Positions 27,842 to 36,497 are shown, counted from the first letter of the stretch. The stretch: DNA of 64,000 nt from CF-118 sp035934385 (GCA_035934385.1 DASYXY010000044.1:1-64000), one strand, 5' to 3'. Made by a program: numbers and translations. Notes: a model not told the origin generated them from the sequence alone.

Positions 27842-28712
27842 CGGCGAAGTTCACCGGCTCGGAGGGACGGTTGCCGCTGATGCGGATCGAATCGACGTCG
27901 ACCATCTTCATGTACGCCTGTCGATCCGGGACGTCGAGCACCCAGCGCTTCAGCCACGCCTCGTAACCCTCGAGCGTGCGCGACTCGTCCGCGTACGCGT
28001 TGTCGAGCGCGTGATCGCGCTTCCAGAACCCCTGCACGGGAGCGGGATGAGCCCCGCCGGGTTCCTGGACCACGGCGACGACCTTCGTCTCCGGCAGCAG
28101 GATGCGGTTCGGATCGGACAGCGTGACGGATTCGTCCACCAGTTCCTCGCACGAGACGATCACGTGGTCCGCCGCCAGGCCTGCCTCCTCGCTGATGCCC
28201 AGCGGGCCCCAAGCGTGCGCGCGGCCCTGCGAGTCGCAGCGCTGGACGTGGACGATCGTCACGTCCGGGCGCACGGCGCTGATGTACACGAGCCCGTCGA
28301 CGTCCGTGATGTTCGGGTTGGTGCCGAGGATGTCGCTGCCGAGCAGCGTGCGGGCGGGCAGGTAGGGCACGTTCCACGCGGCCGCCCACAGCGCCATCGA
28401 GATCGAGAAGTTCGTGTGGTCGTGGATCTCGATGGCCCGGGGGATTCCCTGCTCGGCCGCACGCCGGTAGCAATGACCGAGGCCTCCCGACACGTTGCCG
28501 ATCCAGGCGGCCGTGATCCGGCGCACGCACCCGGCGCCGATGATCTCGTCAAACAACGAATCGGAGATGGGCCCGACGAGCTCGAGATCCTTGCGCCGCT
28601 GCCGGATCAGCTCGTGGCCCGCGGCGAACGGGATCAGGGGCTCGAGGGCGCAGCCCAAGGCGATCGTGCTTCCGTCGGGAACGAAGCGCTCGATGGCCTC
28701 GGCCATCGTCAT
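27834..28712 (-). CDS. CoA-transferase family protein, alpha-type subunit (IpdA-like)
   Basis: A 292-residue alpha chain of a class I CoA-transferase. It shows 'MAEAIERFVPDGSTIALGC' at the N terminus, LELVGPISDSLFDEIIGAGCV and a central GPLGISEEAGLAADHVIV. The partner beta chain overlaps it by 8 bp, and the chorismate synthase gene ends 8 bp upstream on the same strand. With the enoyl-CoA hydratases, thiolase and aromatic-type molybdenum reductase nearby, an aromatic or steroid ring-fragment CoA ester is a reasonable but unproven substrate. Confidence 0.83.
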   Translation of the reverse strand: MTMAEAIERFVPDGSTIALGCALEPLIPFAAGHELIRQRRKDLELVGPISDSLFDEIIGAGCVRRITAAWIGNVSGGLGHCYRRAAEQGIPRAIEIHDHTNFSISMALWAAAWNVPYLPARTLLGSDILGTNPNITDVDGLVYISAVRPDVTIVHVQRCDSQGRAHAWGPLGISEEAGLAADHVIVSCEELVDESVTLSDPNRILLPETKVVAVVQEPGGAHPAPVQGFWKRDHALDNAYADESRTLEGYEAWLKRWVLDVPDRQAYMKMVDVDSIRISGNRPSEPVNFADE

Positions 28713-28720
28713 GACCTTCG

Positions 28721-29875
28721 TCAGCGGCCGACTGTCTCCATGTAGCCGCGGTAGTTCCGCTCGACCTCGGCCATCGAGTCACCGCCGAACTTCTCGAGGA
28801 ACGCCGCCGCCAGCGTCAGCGCCACCATCGCTTCGCCGATGACCCCGGCCGCCGGCACGACGCACACATCGCTGCGCTCGTAGTGCGCCTCGACTTTTTC
28901 CTTGGTCTTCAAATCCACCGACTGCATCGGCTTCTTCATTGTGGAGATGGGCTTGATGGCCACGCGCAGGTCGATGGGCTCACCGTTGGTCACGCCACCG
29001 GTCAAGCCGCCCGCGCGGTTCGTGAGGTGCCGGAACGCCCCGCCAGAGAAATCGATCTCGTCGTGAAACTGCGACCCCGGTCGTGAGGCGCCCTCGAAGC
29101 CGGCGCCGATCTCGACTCCCTTGATGGCGTTGATCGACAGCATCGCCTGCGCGAGGAGGCCGTCGAGCTTGCGATCCCAGTGCACGTAGCTGCCGAGACC
29201 GGGCGGCACGCCCCGAGCGATGACCCGGAACGTCCCGCCCAGCGTGTCGCCGCGCTCCGCCACGGCGTCGATGTCGGCCACCATCCGCGCCGACATGTCC
29301 GGGTCGGGGCAGCGCACGGGCGACGCCTCGATCTCCTCCACCGTCACGGAGTCGGGATTGACGCCCTCGTAGCCGATGTCGTTGGCGCCGATCGACTGCG
29401 TGTAGCTGAAGATCTCGACGCCGAAGCGGCCGAGCAGCTTGCGCGCGATCCCACCCGCGGCGACTCGCGTTGCGGTTTCACGGGCGGAGGACCGCTCGAG
29501 CACGCTGCGCACGTCATCGAGGCCGTACTTCAGCACGCCCGCCAGGTCGGCGTGGCCCGGACGCAGTCGAGTCACAGGCTTGGGCGCGAAGCCCTCTTTG
29601 GATGCCGTCATCTCGGCCGTCCAGTTGACGTGGTCCTTGTTCTCGAGCACCAGCGTCACGGGGCTCCCGATCGTGAAGCCACCTCGGACGCCGCTGACGA
29701 TGCGCGCGAAATCGGTCTCGATCCTCTGCCGGCCGCCGCGCCCATGTCCGCCCTGGCGCCGAGCGAGGTCCTTGCGGAGCTCATCCTCGGAAATCTCGAG
29801 GCCGGCAGGAAGGCCTTCCACGATGACGGTCAGCTGCGGCCCGTGCGACTCGCCGGCGGTCAGGAACCGGAACAT
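28721..29875 (-). CDS. aroC: Chorismate synthase
   Basis: A 384-residue AroC, which converts EPSP to chorismate with reduced FMN, the last step of the shikimate pathway. Signatures are FLTAGESHGPQL at the N terminus, RRQGGHGRGGRQRIE, 'VRSVLERSSARETA' and the C-terminal VDLKTKE. The frame runs on to 29956, but the ATG at 29875 (MFRFLTAGESHG) matches the family start and has a TATCAT box exactly 6 nt upstream, so a leaderless transcript is likely. Followed by the CoA-transferase/VOC operon. Confidence 0.97.
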   Translation of the reverse strand: MFRFLTAGESHGPQLTVIVEGLPAGLEISEDELRKDLARRQGGHGRGGRQRIETDFARIVSGVRGGFTIGSPVTLVLENKDHVNWTAEMTASKEGFAPKPVTRLRPGHADLAGVLKYGLDDVRSVLERSSARETATRVAAGGIARKLLGRFGVEIFSYTQSIGANDIGYEGVNPDSVTVEEIEASPVRCPDPDMSARMVADIDAVAERGDTLGGTFRVIARGVPPGLGSYVHWDRKLDGLLAQAMLSINAIKGVEIGAGFEGASRPGSQFHDEIDFSGGAFRHLTNRAGGLTGGVTNGEPIDLRVAIKPISTMKKPMQSVDLKTKEKVEAHYERSDVCVVPAAGVIGEAMVALTLAAAFLEKFGGDSMAEVERNYRGYMETVGR

Positions 29876-29881
29876 GAGGCG

Positions 29882-29887
29882 ATGATA
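29882..29887 (-). promoter_or_regulatory. aroC -10 box (TATCAT), leaderless configuration
   Basis: TATCAT on the minus strand matches five of six positions of TATAAT and ends 6 nt before the aroC ATG, leaving no room for a ribosome site. It lies in a 20-bp gap shared with the divergent HAD gene. Confidence 0.55.
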
Positions 29888-29895
29888 GGGCGCGC

Positions 29896-30642
29896 ATGCC
29901 GGCACCCTTGGCAGCCGCCCTCGTCGACATAGGCGGAACGCTGTGGCCCAACTCATGGCCGGTGCGCGCGACCGACGGCGAGGGCCGGCTCGCGAGGCTT
30001 CGCTCGGTGCTGCCGGAGCTGCCGCTCGGGCGCGCCACCCGGCTGGCCGAGGACATCGTCACCAGGTCGCGAGACCTCAATGGCGGCACGGTGATGGTGC
30101 CCGAGCTCATCCGCATCGACGCGGACGAGCTGATCACGCTGTGCCTGGTCGACCACGACGTGCCGCTTCGACCGGCTCTCGTGATGCAGGTGCGACGCGC
30201 GATGGCCATCCCGATCGACGGCCAGTTCCAGCCGCTGGCGGGGGCGCGGGAGCTCCTGGCCACGATTCGCGAGCTCGGGCTGAGATGTGTGGTCGCCAGC
30301 AACACCTACTGGCGCGACGCCGAGAGCTACTGGGACGACTTCCGGCTGCTCGGCTGGGCGGACTGCATCGACGCGGTCGTCACGTCGGTCGACGCCGGCC
30401 ACCTGAAGCCGCACCCCGCGGTGTTCGAGCTGGCGATGAAGGCAGCCGGCGTGCCGGCGGAGCAATGCGTCGTCATCGGCAACAAAGAGGCCAACGACGT
30501 GGCGCCGGCGCTGGACCTGGGCATGCGGGCCATCCTGGTGTATCCCGACGACGCGGCACCGGCCTCCACGCGCGCTGAGGCGGCCGCCGCCGACCTCTGG
30601 GAATGCGCCAAAGCGCTGAGGGTTATGCTCGGCCGGCAGTGA
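29896..30642 (+). CDS. HAD-superfamily hydrolase with altered motif I
   Basis: A 248-residue haloacid-dehalogenase-like protein. Motif II is VVASNTYW, motif III is HLKPHPAVF and motif IV is CVVIGNKEANDV. Motif I reads LVDIGGTLW, so the nucleophile Asp11 is present but the general-acid Asp two residues later is Gly; this resembles the dehalogenase branch or an altered phosphatase. Its stop overlaps the GTG of the molybdenum-enzyme small subunit (GTGA), tying it to that operon as first gene. Confidence 0.83.
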   Translation: MPAPLAAALVDIGGTLWPNSWPVRATDGEGRLARLRSVLPELPLGRATRLAEDIVTRSRDLNGGTVMVPELIRIDADELITLCLVDHDVPLRPALVMQVRRAMAIPIDGQFQPLAGARELLATIRELGLRCVVASNTYWRDAESYWDDFRLLGWADCIDAVVTSVDAGHLKPHPAVFELAMKAAGVPAEQCVVIGNKEANDVAPALDLGMRAILVYPDDAAPASTRAEAAAADLWECAKALRVMLGRQ

Positions 30643-31136
30643 AAAACGAGCTTAAGCGCGACGTCGAGCGCGTGTTGCTGACGCTCGATGTCAACGGCGA
30701 GCGCTCGCAGTTGCTGGTGCCCGTGCACAAGACGCTGCTCGAGGTTTTGCGCGAAGACATGGGGCTGACTGGAACCAAGCACGGTTGTGAGCTTGGCGAG
30801 TGCGGCACGTGCACGGTCCTCATCGATGGACAGCCGGTGCTGAGCTGCCTGTCGCTTCCGGTGCAGGTCCAGGGCCGCGCGATCACCACCGTCGAGGGGC
30901 TTGCGACCGGGTCGGAGCTGCACCCGCTGCAGCAGGCGTTCGCCGAGCTCGGCGCCGCGCAGTGCGGCTACTGCACGCCCGGAATCCTGCTCGCTTCGCG
31001 AGCGCTGCTCGACGTGAACCCGAAACCGACACGCGACGAGATTCGGGAAGCGTTGGCCGGCAACCTGTGCCGCTGCACCGGGTACGTGAAGATCCTGGAG
31101 GCGGTCGAGCTGGCCGCGGATCGAATGCATGCCTGA
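30639..31136 (+). CDS. Molybdenum hydroxylase small subunit, two [2Fe-2S] clusters (HcrC/CoxS-like)
   Basis: A 165-residue iron-sulfur subunit passing electrons between the molybdenum cofactor and FAD. The plant-ferredoxin cluster motif is GCELGECGTC...LSC, and the helical second cluster is QCGYCTPGI...NLCRCTGY. The GTG at 30639 gives the family length; a longer frame from 30603 is less likely. It overlaps the HAD gene by 4 bp and the catalytic subunit by 8 bp. The FAD subunit of this operon indicates a 4-hydroxybenzoyl-CoA-reductase-type enzyme rather than CO dehydrogenase. Confidence 0.92.
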   Translation: MKNELKRDVERVLLTLDVNGERSQLLVPVHKTLLEVLREDMGLTGTKHGCELGECGTCTVLIDGQPVLSCLSLPVQVQGRAITTVEGLATGSELHPLQQAFAELGAAQCGYCTPGILLASRALLDVNPKPTRDEIREALAGNLCRCTGYVKILEAVELAADRMHA

Positions 31137-33453
31137 CTTCGCGGTCATCGGGAAGCCGTTCCCACGCGTGGACGGCGGAGCGAAGGTCACCGGGCAGGCC
31201 GTTTACGCCGACGACGTCGTGCTGCCACGAACGCTGCACTGCAAGATCCTGCGCAGCCCGCATCCGCATGCGCGCATCGTCTCGATCGACACGTCAGCGG
31301 CGCGCCGCATCGCCGGGGTGAAGGCGGTGATCACGGGCGCCGACCTGCCTGTGAAGTTCGGCATCCTGCCGGTCACCCAGGACGAGCGCGCGCTCGAGCA
31401 CGAGAAGGTGCGCTACGTCGGCGATCCGATCGCGGCGGTGGCCGCGATCGACGAAGAGATAGCCGCCGCTGCGTGCGACGCCATCGAAGTCGAGTACGAG
31501 GTCCTCGAGCCGGTCATGTCGATCGAGGACGCGCTGCGCCCAGCGAAGGACGAGCGCATCCAGGACTACGGCGGGCCCGACAACATCCACAAGCTCGTGG
31601 CCCTCGAGTTCGGCGACGTCGACGGTGGCTTCGCCAGGGCCGATCACGTAAGGGAGGACGTCTTCTTCTTCCAGGGCAACACGCACCTGCCCATGGAGCA
31701 GCACAGCGCCATCGCCACGTACGTCGACGGCAGGGTCACGCTGTGGTCCTCAACGCAGGTCGTGCACTACGTCCACCGCGCGCTCGCCAAGGTGCTCGAG
31801 CTGCCGCTGCACCGCATCAGGGTCGTCGGCGCCGCCCACGGCGGCGGATTCGGAGGCAAGACCGACCCGTTCGCGCACGAGATCGTCGTCAGCAAGCTGG
31901 CCATGATCACCGGCCGGCCGGTCAAGTGCACGCTCACGCGCGAGGAGGTCTTCTACGCGCACCGCGGCCGGCACCCGGTGTTGATGTGGGTTCGCACCGG
32001 CGTAACCCGCGACGGCCGGATCACCGCGATGCATTTCCGGAGTGCACTGGACGGCGGCGCGTACGGCTCCTACGGCGTCGCTTCCACCTTCTACACCGGT
32101 GTGCTGCAGCCCATCACCTACGACATCCCCGCTTACCGGTTCGAGGGCTGCCGGGTTTTCACCAACAAGCCGCCCTGCGGACCCAAACGAGGACACGGCA
32201 CGCCGCAGCCGCGTTTCGCGCTGGAGCTGCATCTCGAGAAGATCGCGCACGACCTCGCCCTCGATCCAGCCGAGCTGAAACGCAAGAACTTCGTGAAGCC
32301 GATGACGCGCACCGTGAACTGGCTGCGCGTCACCTCCTGCGGGCTCGAGGAGTGCGCGGACAAGGTGCTCCGCGCGTCCGGCTATCGCGACCGTAAACGC
32401 ATGGCCGGCCACGGCATGGGCTTTGCGATCTCGAGCTACCTCTCGGGCGCGGGCACCGCGATCTACTGGAACGACATGCCTCATTCCGAGGTGCAGATCA
32501 AGGTCGATCGCGGCGGCGTGACCGCCTACTGCGGCGCGATGGACATCGGGCAGGGCTCAGACTCCGTGCTGGCCGCGATCGTGGCCGAGCAGCTCGGCCT
32601 GCAGCCGAAAGACGTCCGCCTCGTGACCGCCGACTCGGACTCGACGCCTATAGACCTCGGGTCTTACTCATCCCGGGTGACTTTCATGGCAGGCAATGCG
32701 GCCCTCGAGGCGGCTCGAAAGATGCGCGCCATGCTCGTCGAAGCCGTCGAAGCCAGCGGGCGCAGGTACGAGGACGTCAAGTTCGAGGAAGCGTGCGTGC
32801 TGGCCGAAGCAAAGTTCGGCACTCTAGTCAGCGCGGGCAGCTACACACCGCCGAAGATCGCCGGGCCGTACAAAGGCTCAGGCGTGGGACCGAGCCCTGC
32901 CTACAGCTACTCGGCTTGCGTGGTCGACCTCGACGCCGATGCGCGCACCGGGCTGGTGCACATCAACAAGGTGTGGATCGCGCACGACGTCGGACGCGCC
33001 ATCAACCCGCTGCTGGTCGAGGGCCAGGTCGAGGGCAGCGTGTACATGGGCCTCGGCGAGGCGCTCATGGAGGAGCAGGAATTCCGCAAGGGCCTGCACA
33101 AGTGGCCGTCGATGCTCGAGTACAAGTCCCCGACCTTCCTCGACGTGCCGGAGATGGAGACCTTCATCGTCGAGACGGACGATCCCGAGGGGCCGTACGG
33201 CGCGAAGGAGGCAGGACAGGGGCCGCTGCTGCCGGTCATCCCCGCCGTGAACGCTGCGGTGTTCGACGCGCTGGGCGTGTGGATCGACGAGACGCCGGTG
33301 ACGCCGGAGAAGATCGTCGAGGCGCTCCGCCGCAAAGATAAAGGTGAGCCGCCCCGCGTCGGCCCCGCGGGCTTCCCTGCCATCCCGTATCCGGCCGTCA
33401 TCAAAGTCGAGCCACCCCCAAAGGACCTCAGTGTTACGCCTGCCTCGATTTAA
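31129..33453 (+). CDS. Molybdenum hydroxylase large (catalytic) subunit, HcrA-like
   Basis: A 774-residue xanthine-dehydrogenase-family catalytic subunit. It contains the entry motif PFPRVDGGAKVTGQAVYADD, the cofactor-binding AHGGGFGGKTDPF, a GDIGQGSDS-like segment (AMDIGQGSDSV) and the late GAKEAGQGPLLPVIPA bearing the conserved active-site Glu. The substrate-channel motif is PPCGPKRGHGTPQPRFA, not the AYxCSFR of CO dehydrogenase, so CoxL activity is rejected. With the neighbouring 2Fe-2S and FAD/4Fe-4S subunits it fits 4-hydroxybenzoyl-CoA reductase or a close relative acting on another aryl or acyl substrate. Confidence 0.88.
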   Translation: MPDFAVIGKPFPRVDGGAKVTGQAVYADDVVLPRTLHCKILRSPHPHARIVSIDTSAARRIAGVKAVITGADLPVKFGILPVTQDERALEHEKVRYVGDPIAAVAAIDEEIAAAACDAIEVEYEVLEPVMSIEDALRPAKDERIQDYGGPDNIHKLVALEFGDVDGGFARADHVREDVFFFQGNTHLPMEQHSAIATYVDGRVTLWSSTQVVHYVHRALAKVLELPLHRIRVVGAAHGGGFGGKTDPFAHEIVVSKLAMITGRPVKCTLTREEVFYAHRGRHPVLMWVRTGVTRDGRITAMHFRSALDGGAYGSYGVASTFYTGVLQPITYDIPAYRFEGCRVFTNKPPCGPKRGHGTPQPRFALELHLEKIAHDLALDPAELKRKNFVKPMTRTVNWLRVTSCGLEECADKVLRASGYRDRKRMAGHGMGFAISSYLSGAGTAIYWNDMPHSEVQIKVDRGGVTAYCGAMDIGQGSDSVLAAIVAEQLGLQPKDVRLVTADSDSTPIDLGSYSSRVTFMAGNAALEAARKMRAMLVEAVEASGRRYEDVKFEEACVLAEAKFGTLVSAGSYTPPKIAGPYKGSGVGPSPAYSYSACVVDLDADARTGLVHINKVWIAHDVGRAINPLLVEGQVEGSVYMGLGEALMEEQEFRKGLHKWPSMLEYKSPTFLDVPEMETFIVETDDPEGPYGAKEAGQGPLLPVIPAVNAAVFDALGVWIDETPVTPEKIVEALRRKDKGEPPRVGPAGFPAIPYPAVIKVEPPPKDLSVTPASI

Positions 33454-34399
33454 GTACCTCCGCCCGAAGTCGGCGCGCGAGGCGTCGCACATGGCGCGCG
33501 AGCTTGGACCGAAGGCGATGTTCGTCGCGGGCGGCACGGATCTGTATCCAAAGCTCAAGCGAAGGCAGTTCGACGTCGAAGCGCTCATCGGTCTCGACTT
33601 TCTCGACCACCGCATCGACGGCGGAACGGTCGGCGCAGGCGCGACGCTGGCCGACGTCTCCTCACACGCGCGCGTGCCTCGCGGTTACGCGCAGGCCGCT
33701 GGTCTCGTGTCGTCGCCGCCGCTGCGCAACGCAGGCACGGCGGGCGGCAACCTCTGCGTCGACACGCGGTGCAACTACTACGACATGACCTACGAGTGGC
33801 GCAAGGCGATCGGCTTCTGCATGAAGAAGGACGGGGACATCTGTCTCGTCGCGCCGAGCAGTCCGCGCTGTTGGGCGGTGTCTTCGTCGGACACCGCGCC
33901 AATGGCGATTGCGCTCGGCGCCACCGTCGTCGTGGCAGGCGATGACGGCGAGCGCGAGGCGCCGGTCGCGGCTCTGTATCGTGACGACGGCATCGACTAC
34001 CTCGCCAAACAGCCGCACGAGATCGTCACCGAGATTCGTCTGCCGGCGTCGGCGCGCATGACCAGCGCCTACGTGAAGCTTCGGCGTCGCGGCTCGATCG
34101 ACTTTCCGATCGCCGGCGCGGCGGTCGCCCTCGAGCTCGACGGCGACGTCGTCGACTCCTGCCGCATAGTCCTGAGCGCGGTCGCCTCCCATCCGCTGGA
34201 GGCGGTGGCAGCGGGCGAGTTCCTCGCCGGCAAGCGGCTGGACGCGGAAGTGATCCGGGCCGCGGCCGACCTCGCGGCGAAGCCGGCGAAGCCGCTGGAC
34301 AACGCCGATCTCACCCATTTCTGGCGCAAGCGGATGGTCCGAGTGGTGGTCGAACAGGCCCTCGCCGAGGCGACCAGCGGGCTCGGTTCGGCGGTTTAA
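33431..34399 (+). CDS. Molybdenum hydroxylase FAD subunit with extra Fe-S insert (HcrB-like)
   Basis: A 322-residue FAD-binding subunit (AMFVAGGTDLYPKLKR; PPLRNAGTAGGNL). Directly after GGNL comes an insert with four spaced cysteines, LCVDTRCNYYD, GFCMKKDGDICLVAPS and SPRCWAV. This pattern is the additional [4Fe-4S] loop known from HcrB of Thauera 4-hydroxybenzoyl-CoA reductase, whose length (about 324) also matches. The start is GTG 33431, overlapping the catalytic subunit by 23 bp; the longer frame from 33344 is rejected. The order here is small, large, FAD subunit. Confidence 0.9.
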   Translation: MLRLPRFKYLRPKSAREASHMARELGPKAMFVAGGTDLYPKLKRRQFDVEALIGLDFLDHRIDGGTVGAGATLADVSSHARVPRGYAQAAGLVSSPPLRNAGTAGGNLCVDTRCNYYDMTYEWRKAIGFCMKKDGDICLVAPSSPRCWAVSSSDTAPMAIALGATVVVAGDDGEREAPVAALYRDDGIDYLAKQPHEIVTEIRLPASARMTSAYVKLRRRGSIDFPIAGAAVALELDGDVVDSCRIVLSAVASHPLEAVAAGEFLAGKRLDAEVIRAAADLAAKPAKPLDNADLTHFWRKRMVRVVVEQALAEATSGLGSAV

Positions 34400-34414
34400 G
34401 CTTGCGCAGCTTCG

Positions 34415-34588
34415 ATGAGAGGAAGGATCACACGGCGACAGTCGGGTCAGGGCATGGTCGAGTACGCCTTGATCCTTGCGCTCGTGGCGCTGATCGTGAT
34501 CGTGGCCCTCATCGCCACGGGTGGCCAGGTGATCAACCTCTACTCCGACATCGTGACGACCATGTGCCACAACCACGTTGGCTGTTGA
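34415..34588 (+). CDS. Flp-type pilin (copy 1)
   Basis: A 57-residue pilin precursor. After a short basic leader (MRGRITRRQSG) comes the Flp cleavage motif G|QGMVEY (the G-X4-EY pattern) and a hydrophobic helix ALILALVALIVIVALIAT, then a polar tail with two cysteines (TMC...HVGC). Flp pilins are exported and assembled by Tad machinery; none is visible in this window. Copy 2, 52 bp downstream, is identical through 28 central residues. It starts 15 bp after the HcrB-like gene. Confidence 0.88.
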   Translation: MRGRITRRQSGQGMVEYALILALVALIVIVALIATGGQVINLYSDIVTTMCHNHVGC

Positions 34589-34640
34589 CGCTGATGAGCC
34601 GACCGGAAAAGGCCGCCGGAACGTTAACCTTTCTGTATTC

Positions 34641-34814
34641 ATGATTCGTTTTTTCCACTGGACCCAAAAGGGCCAGGGGATGGTGGAGTACGCCCTCATC
34701 CTGGCCTTGGTGGCGCTGATCGTGATCGTGGCGTTGATCGCCACCGGCGGTCAGCTGATCAACGTGTACTCGAACATCACGGCCACGATGTGCAACTACC
34801 ACGTGGGGTGCTGA
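34641..34814 (+). CDS. Flp-type pilin (copy 2)
   Basis: A second 57-residue Flp pilin precursor, the same length as copy 1. Its leader differs (MIRFFHWTQKG) but the core from GQGMVEYAL to ATGGQ is identical, and the C-terminal pair of cysteines is conserved (TMC...HVGC). The tail shows a few substitutions (V to L, L to V, D to N), so this is a tandem duplication that has begun to diverge outside the assembly helix. Confidence 0.9.
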   Translation: MIRFFHWTQKGQGMVEYALILALVALIVIVALIATGGQLINVYSNITATMCNYHVGC

Positions 34815-34827
34815 GCTCCGGCCGAGC

Positions 34828-35460
34828 CTAGTCCGCGAGCGCTGCCCTCGTCACCTCGCCCGCCACTCGCTTGATCGCCTCGAAGTCGCGGCGCGCCAAC
34901 ACGTCGGCCGGAAACAGGGCGTTGGTCAGCCCGACGACCTTGACGCCCAAATCCAGGTAGCTCCGGACGTCGGCGACGGCGACGCCACCCGACACCCATA
35001 GCGGAACGCCGCCCATCGGCCCGCCAAGCGCGCGGATGTATTCGACCCCGCCGACCGGCGCGACCGGAAACACCTTGACCAGCTTCGCGCCGGCCAGCCG
35101 CGCCTGATAGATCTCGGTCGGCGTCAGAGCCCCGAGCACGCAGAGCATGTCCTGGTCCCGGCAGGCTTCCGCCACCTCGGGCAGCACTACGGGTGTCACC
35201 ACGAACGCGGCGCCCGCCTCCCTGGCCTCCCTCACCGCCCCGGGGTCCCAGACCGTGCCGACCCCGATCGGATGCTGATCGCCGGTGGTCGCGCGCAGGC
35301 CGCGGATCAGGTCGTAGCAGGAGGGAACGGTCGTGGTGATCTCGATCGACCCGATCCCGCCCTCGATTGCCGCCAGGCAGGCCTGGAAGCCCGCGTCCGG
35401 ATCCTCTGTGCGCAGAACAGCACAAAGGCGGTTGGGAAAGGCCTTTTCGATGGACAGCAC
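34828..35460 (-). CDS. 2-dehydro-3-deoxy-phosphogluconate (KDPG) aldolase family protein
   Basis: A 210-residue class I aldolase of the Eda family, cleaving 2-keto-3-deoxy sugar acid phosphates to pyruvate plus an aldehyde. The catalytic glutamate is in GSIEITTT, the substrate loop in IGVGTVWDP, and the Schiff-base lysine in LVKVFPVAPVGG. The phosphate-binding WVSGGV segment is retained. No edd or sugar kinase lies nearby, so KDPG versus a related substrate (for example KDPGal) cannot be separated. It is convergent with the pilin genes. Confidence 0.88.
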   Translation of the reverse strand: MLSIEKAFPNRLCAVLRTEDPDAGFQACLAAIEGGIGSIEITTTVPSCYDLIRGLRATTGDQHPIGVGTVWDPGAVREAREAGAAFVVTPVVLPEVAEACRDQDMLCVLGALTPTEIYQARLAGAKLVKVFPVAPVGGVEYIRALGGPMGGVPLWVSGGVAVADVRSYLDLGVKVVGLTNALFPADVLARRDFEAIKRVAGEVTRAALAD

Positions 35461-35503
35461 CGCCGCTGAGCCTACCCGTTTCCCGAGAAACTCTATGCTG
35501 GTA

Positions 35504-35513
35504 CATACGTATG
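35504..35513. promoter_or_regulatory. Perfect palindrome CATACGTATG over a TetR start codon
   Basis: The 10-bp palindrome covers the ATG of the TetR gene at 35511, and a TATGCT box lies at 35494-35499. A self-binding operator is the simplest reading, but there is only one copy to judge from. Confidence 0.4.
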
Positions 35514-36119
35514 ACTGAGGCCACCGCCACAGCCCAGGTCACCACCCGCGAGCAGATCATCCAAGCGGCGGCGGACTCCCTGCTCGAGAACGGCTATTCC
35601 GGCACCAGCGTCCGCGCCATCGCCTCCCGGGCGGGCGTCGCGATCGGCAACCTGCAGTACTGGTTCCCCACCAAGTCCGAGCTCCTGGTCGAGGCGTGGC
35701 GCTACCTGACGGCGAAGTCGGTCGAGGAGCTACGCACCGCCCTGAACCAGCTCACCGACCCGTTGGAGGTGCTCGAGGTCGGAGTGGAGTCGATCTGGGA
35801 CTCGCTGCGCCGGCTTGGCGACATCCAGCTGGCGGCCTTCGACCTCCTGGTCCAGGCGCCCCGCACGGAGCGGCTGCGGGCGTACCTGCCCGAGCTGTTC
35901 ACCCGCTACCGGGAGGTGATCCAGGAGCAGCTCGACAGGCTGGAGGAGGGCGGAATCATCCGCCTCACCGTGCCCCGTGAGGTGCTCGTGCCTCTCGTGC
36001 TGAACACCGTCCTGGGCTTCGGCCTCTACTACGTGGTCACCCGCGACGACGAATCGTGCCTGCAGGCCCTTTCTGCCTTCCGGACGCTGGCCAGCACCCT
36101 TGTCGAGCCCGTGCCGTGA
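35511..36119 (+). CDS. TetR-family transcriptional regulator
   Basis: A 202-residue TetR protein. The N-terminal helix-turn-helix reads TTREQIIQAAADSLLENGYSG (in two parts), then VRAIASRAGVAIGNLQYWFPTK. The C-terminal ligand domain is helical and of normal size. ATG 35511 is chosen because the family begins a few residues before TTREQI; the longer frame from 35367 is ignored. Its TGA overlaps the GTG of the next gene (GTGA), so it is the first gene of the regulator - helper - YjbQ::prenyl-synthase operon and presumably controls it. Confidence 0.9.
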   Translation: MTEATATAQVTTREQIIQAAADSLLENGYSGTSVRAIASRAGVAIGNLQYWFPTKSELLVEAWRYLTAKSVEELRTALNQLTDPLEVLEVGVESIWDSLRRLGDIQLAAFDLLVQAPRTERLRAYLPELFTRYREVIQEQLDRLEEGGIIRLTVPREVLVPLVLNTVLGFGLYYVVTRDDESCLQALSAFRTLASTLVEPVP

Positions 36120-36496
36120 GCGCAGCCGTCCTGGATCGCGAGCTGCAGAGGCTGGAGGGACTGTGGGCCGACGGCCTCTCAGAGACGTACCGGGCGTATC
36201 TCGACGAGGTCGCCACCCATACGTCTGACGTGCAGCCCCGCCTCGCGCTGGCCGCGGCCCTGGTCGAGGTCGGTCTTCGCCTGCAGGGCCTCGGCGGCCC
36301 CGCCGCACCACCGGCAGCCCTCTTGATGGGCGACCTGTGCCTCGCGCGCTCGTCGCGAATCCTCACGGATTCGGCCACCCGCTCCGTGCAGATCGCCTTC
36401 GCGCGAGCGGTCGAAGAGCTGTCGGGCGCCGCTGCGTCCCGCGTTGAGACGCGACCCGTTCGCGAGCTGCTCGTGCAGGCACTCGCGGCGCACTGA
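36116..36496 (+). CDS. Small helical protein, possible prenyl-synthase helper
   Basis: A 126-residue mostly helical protein starting at a GTG that overlaps the TetR stop and ending one base before the GTG of the fusion gene. Its C-terminal part (ALLMGDLCLARSSRILTD...FARAVEELSG) recalls the 'GD..LA.A..L' helix of polyprenyl synthetases, but no Asp-rich motif is present. A non-catalytic partner subunit, as in two-component heptaprenyl diphosphate synthases, is my inference from resemblance and position. No firm family assignment. Confidence 0.6.
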   Translation: MSAAVLDRELQRLEGLWADGLSETYRAYLDEVATHTSDVQPRLALAAALVEVGLRLQGLGGPAAPPAALLMGDLCLARSSRILTDSATRSVQIAFARAVEELSGAAASRVETRPVRELLVQALAAH

Positions 36497-36497
36497 G

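Noticed and set aside
31129..33453. Carbon monoxide dehydrogenase large subunit (CoxL)
   Set aside because: The active-site motif of CoxL is absent and the FAD subunit has the HcrB-type iron-sulfur insert.
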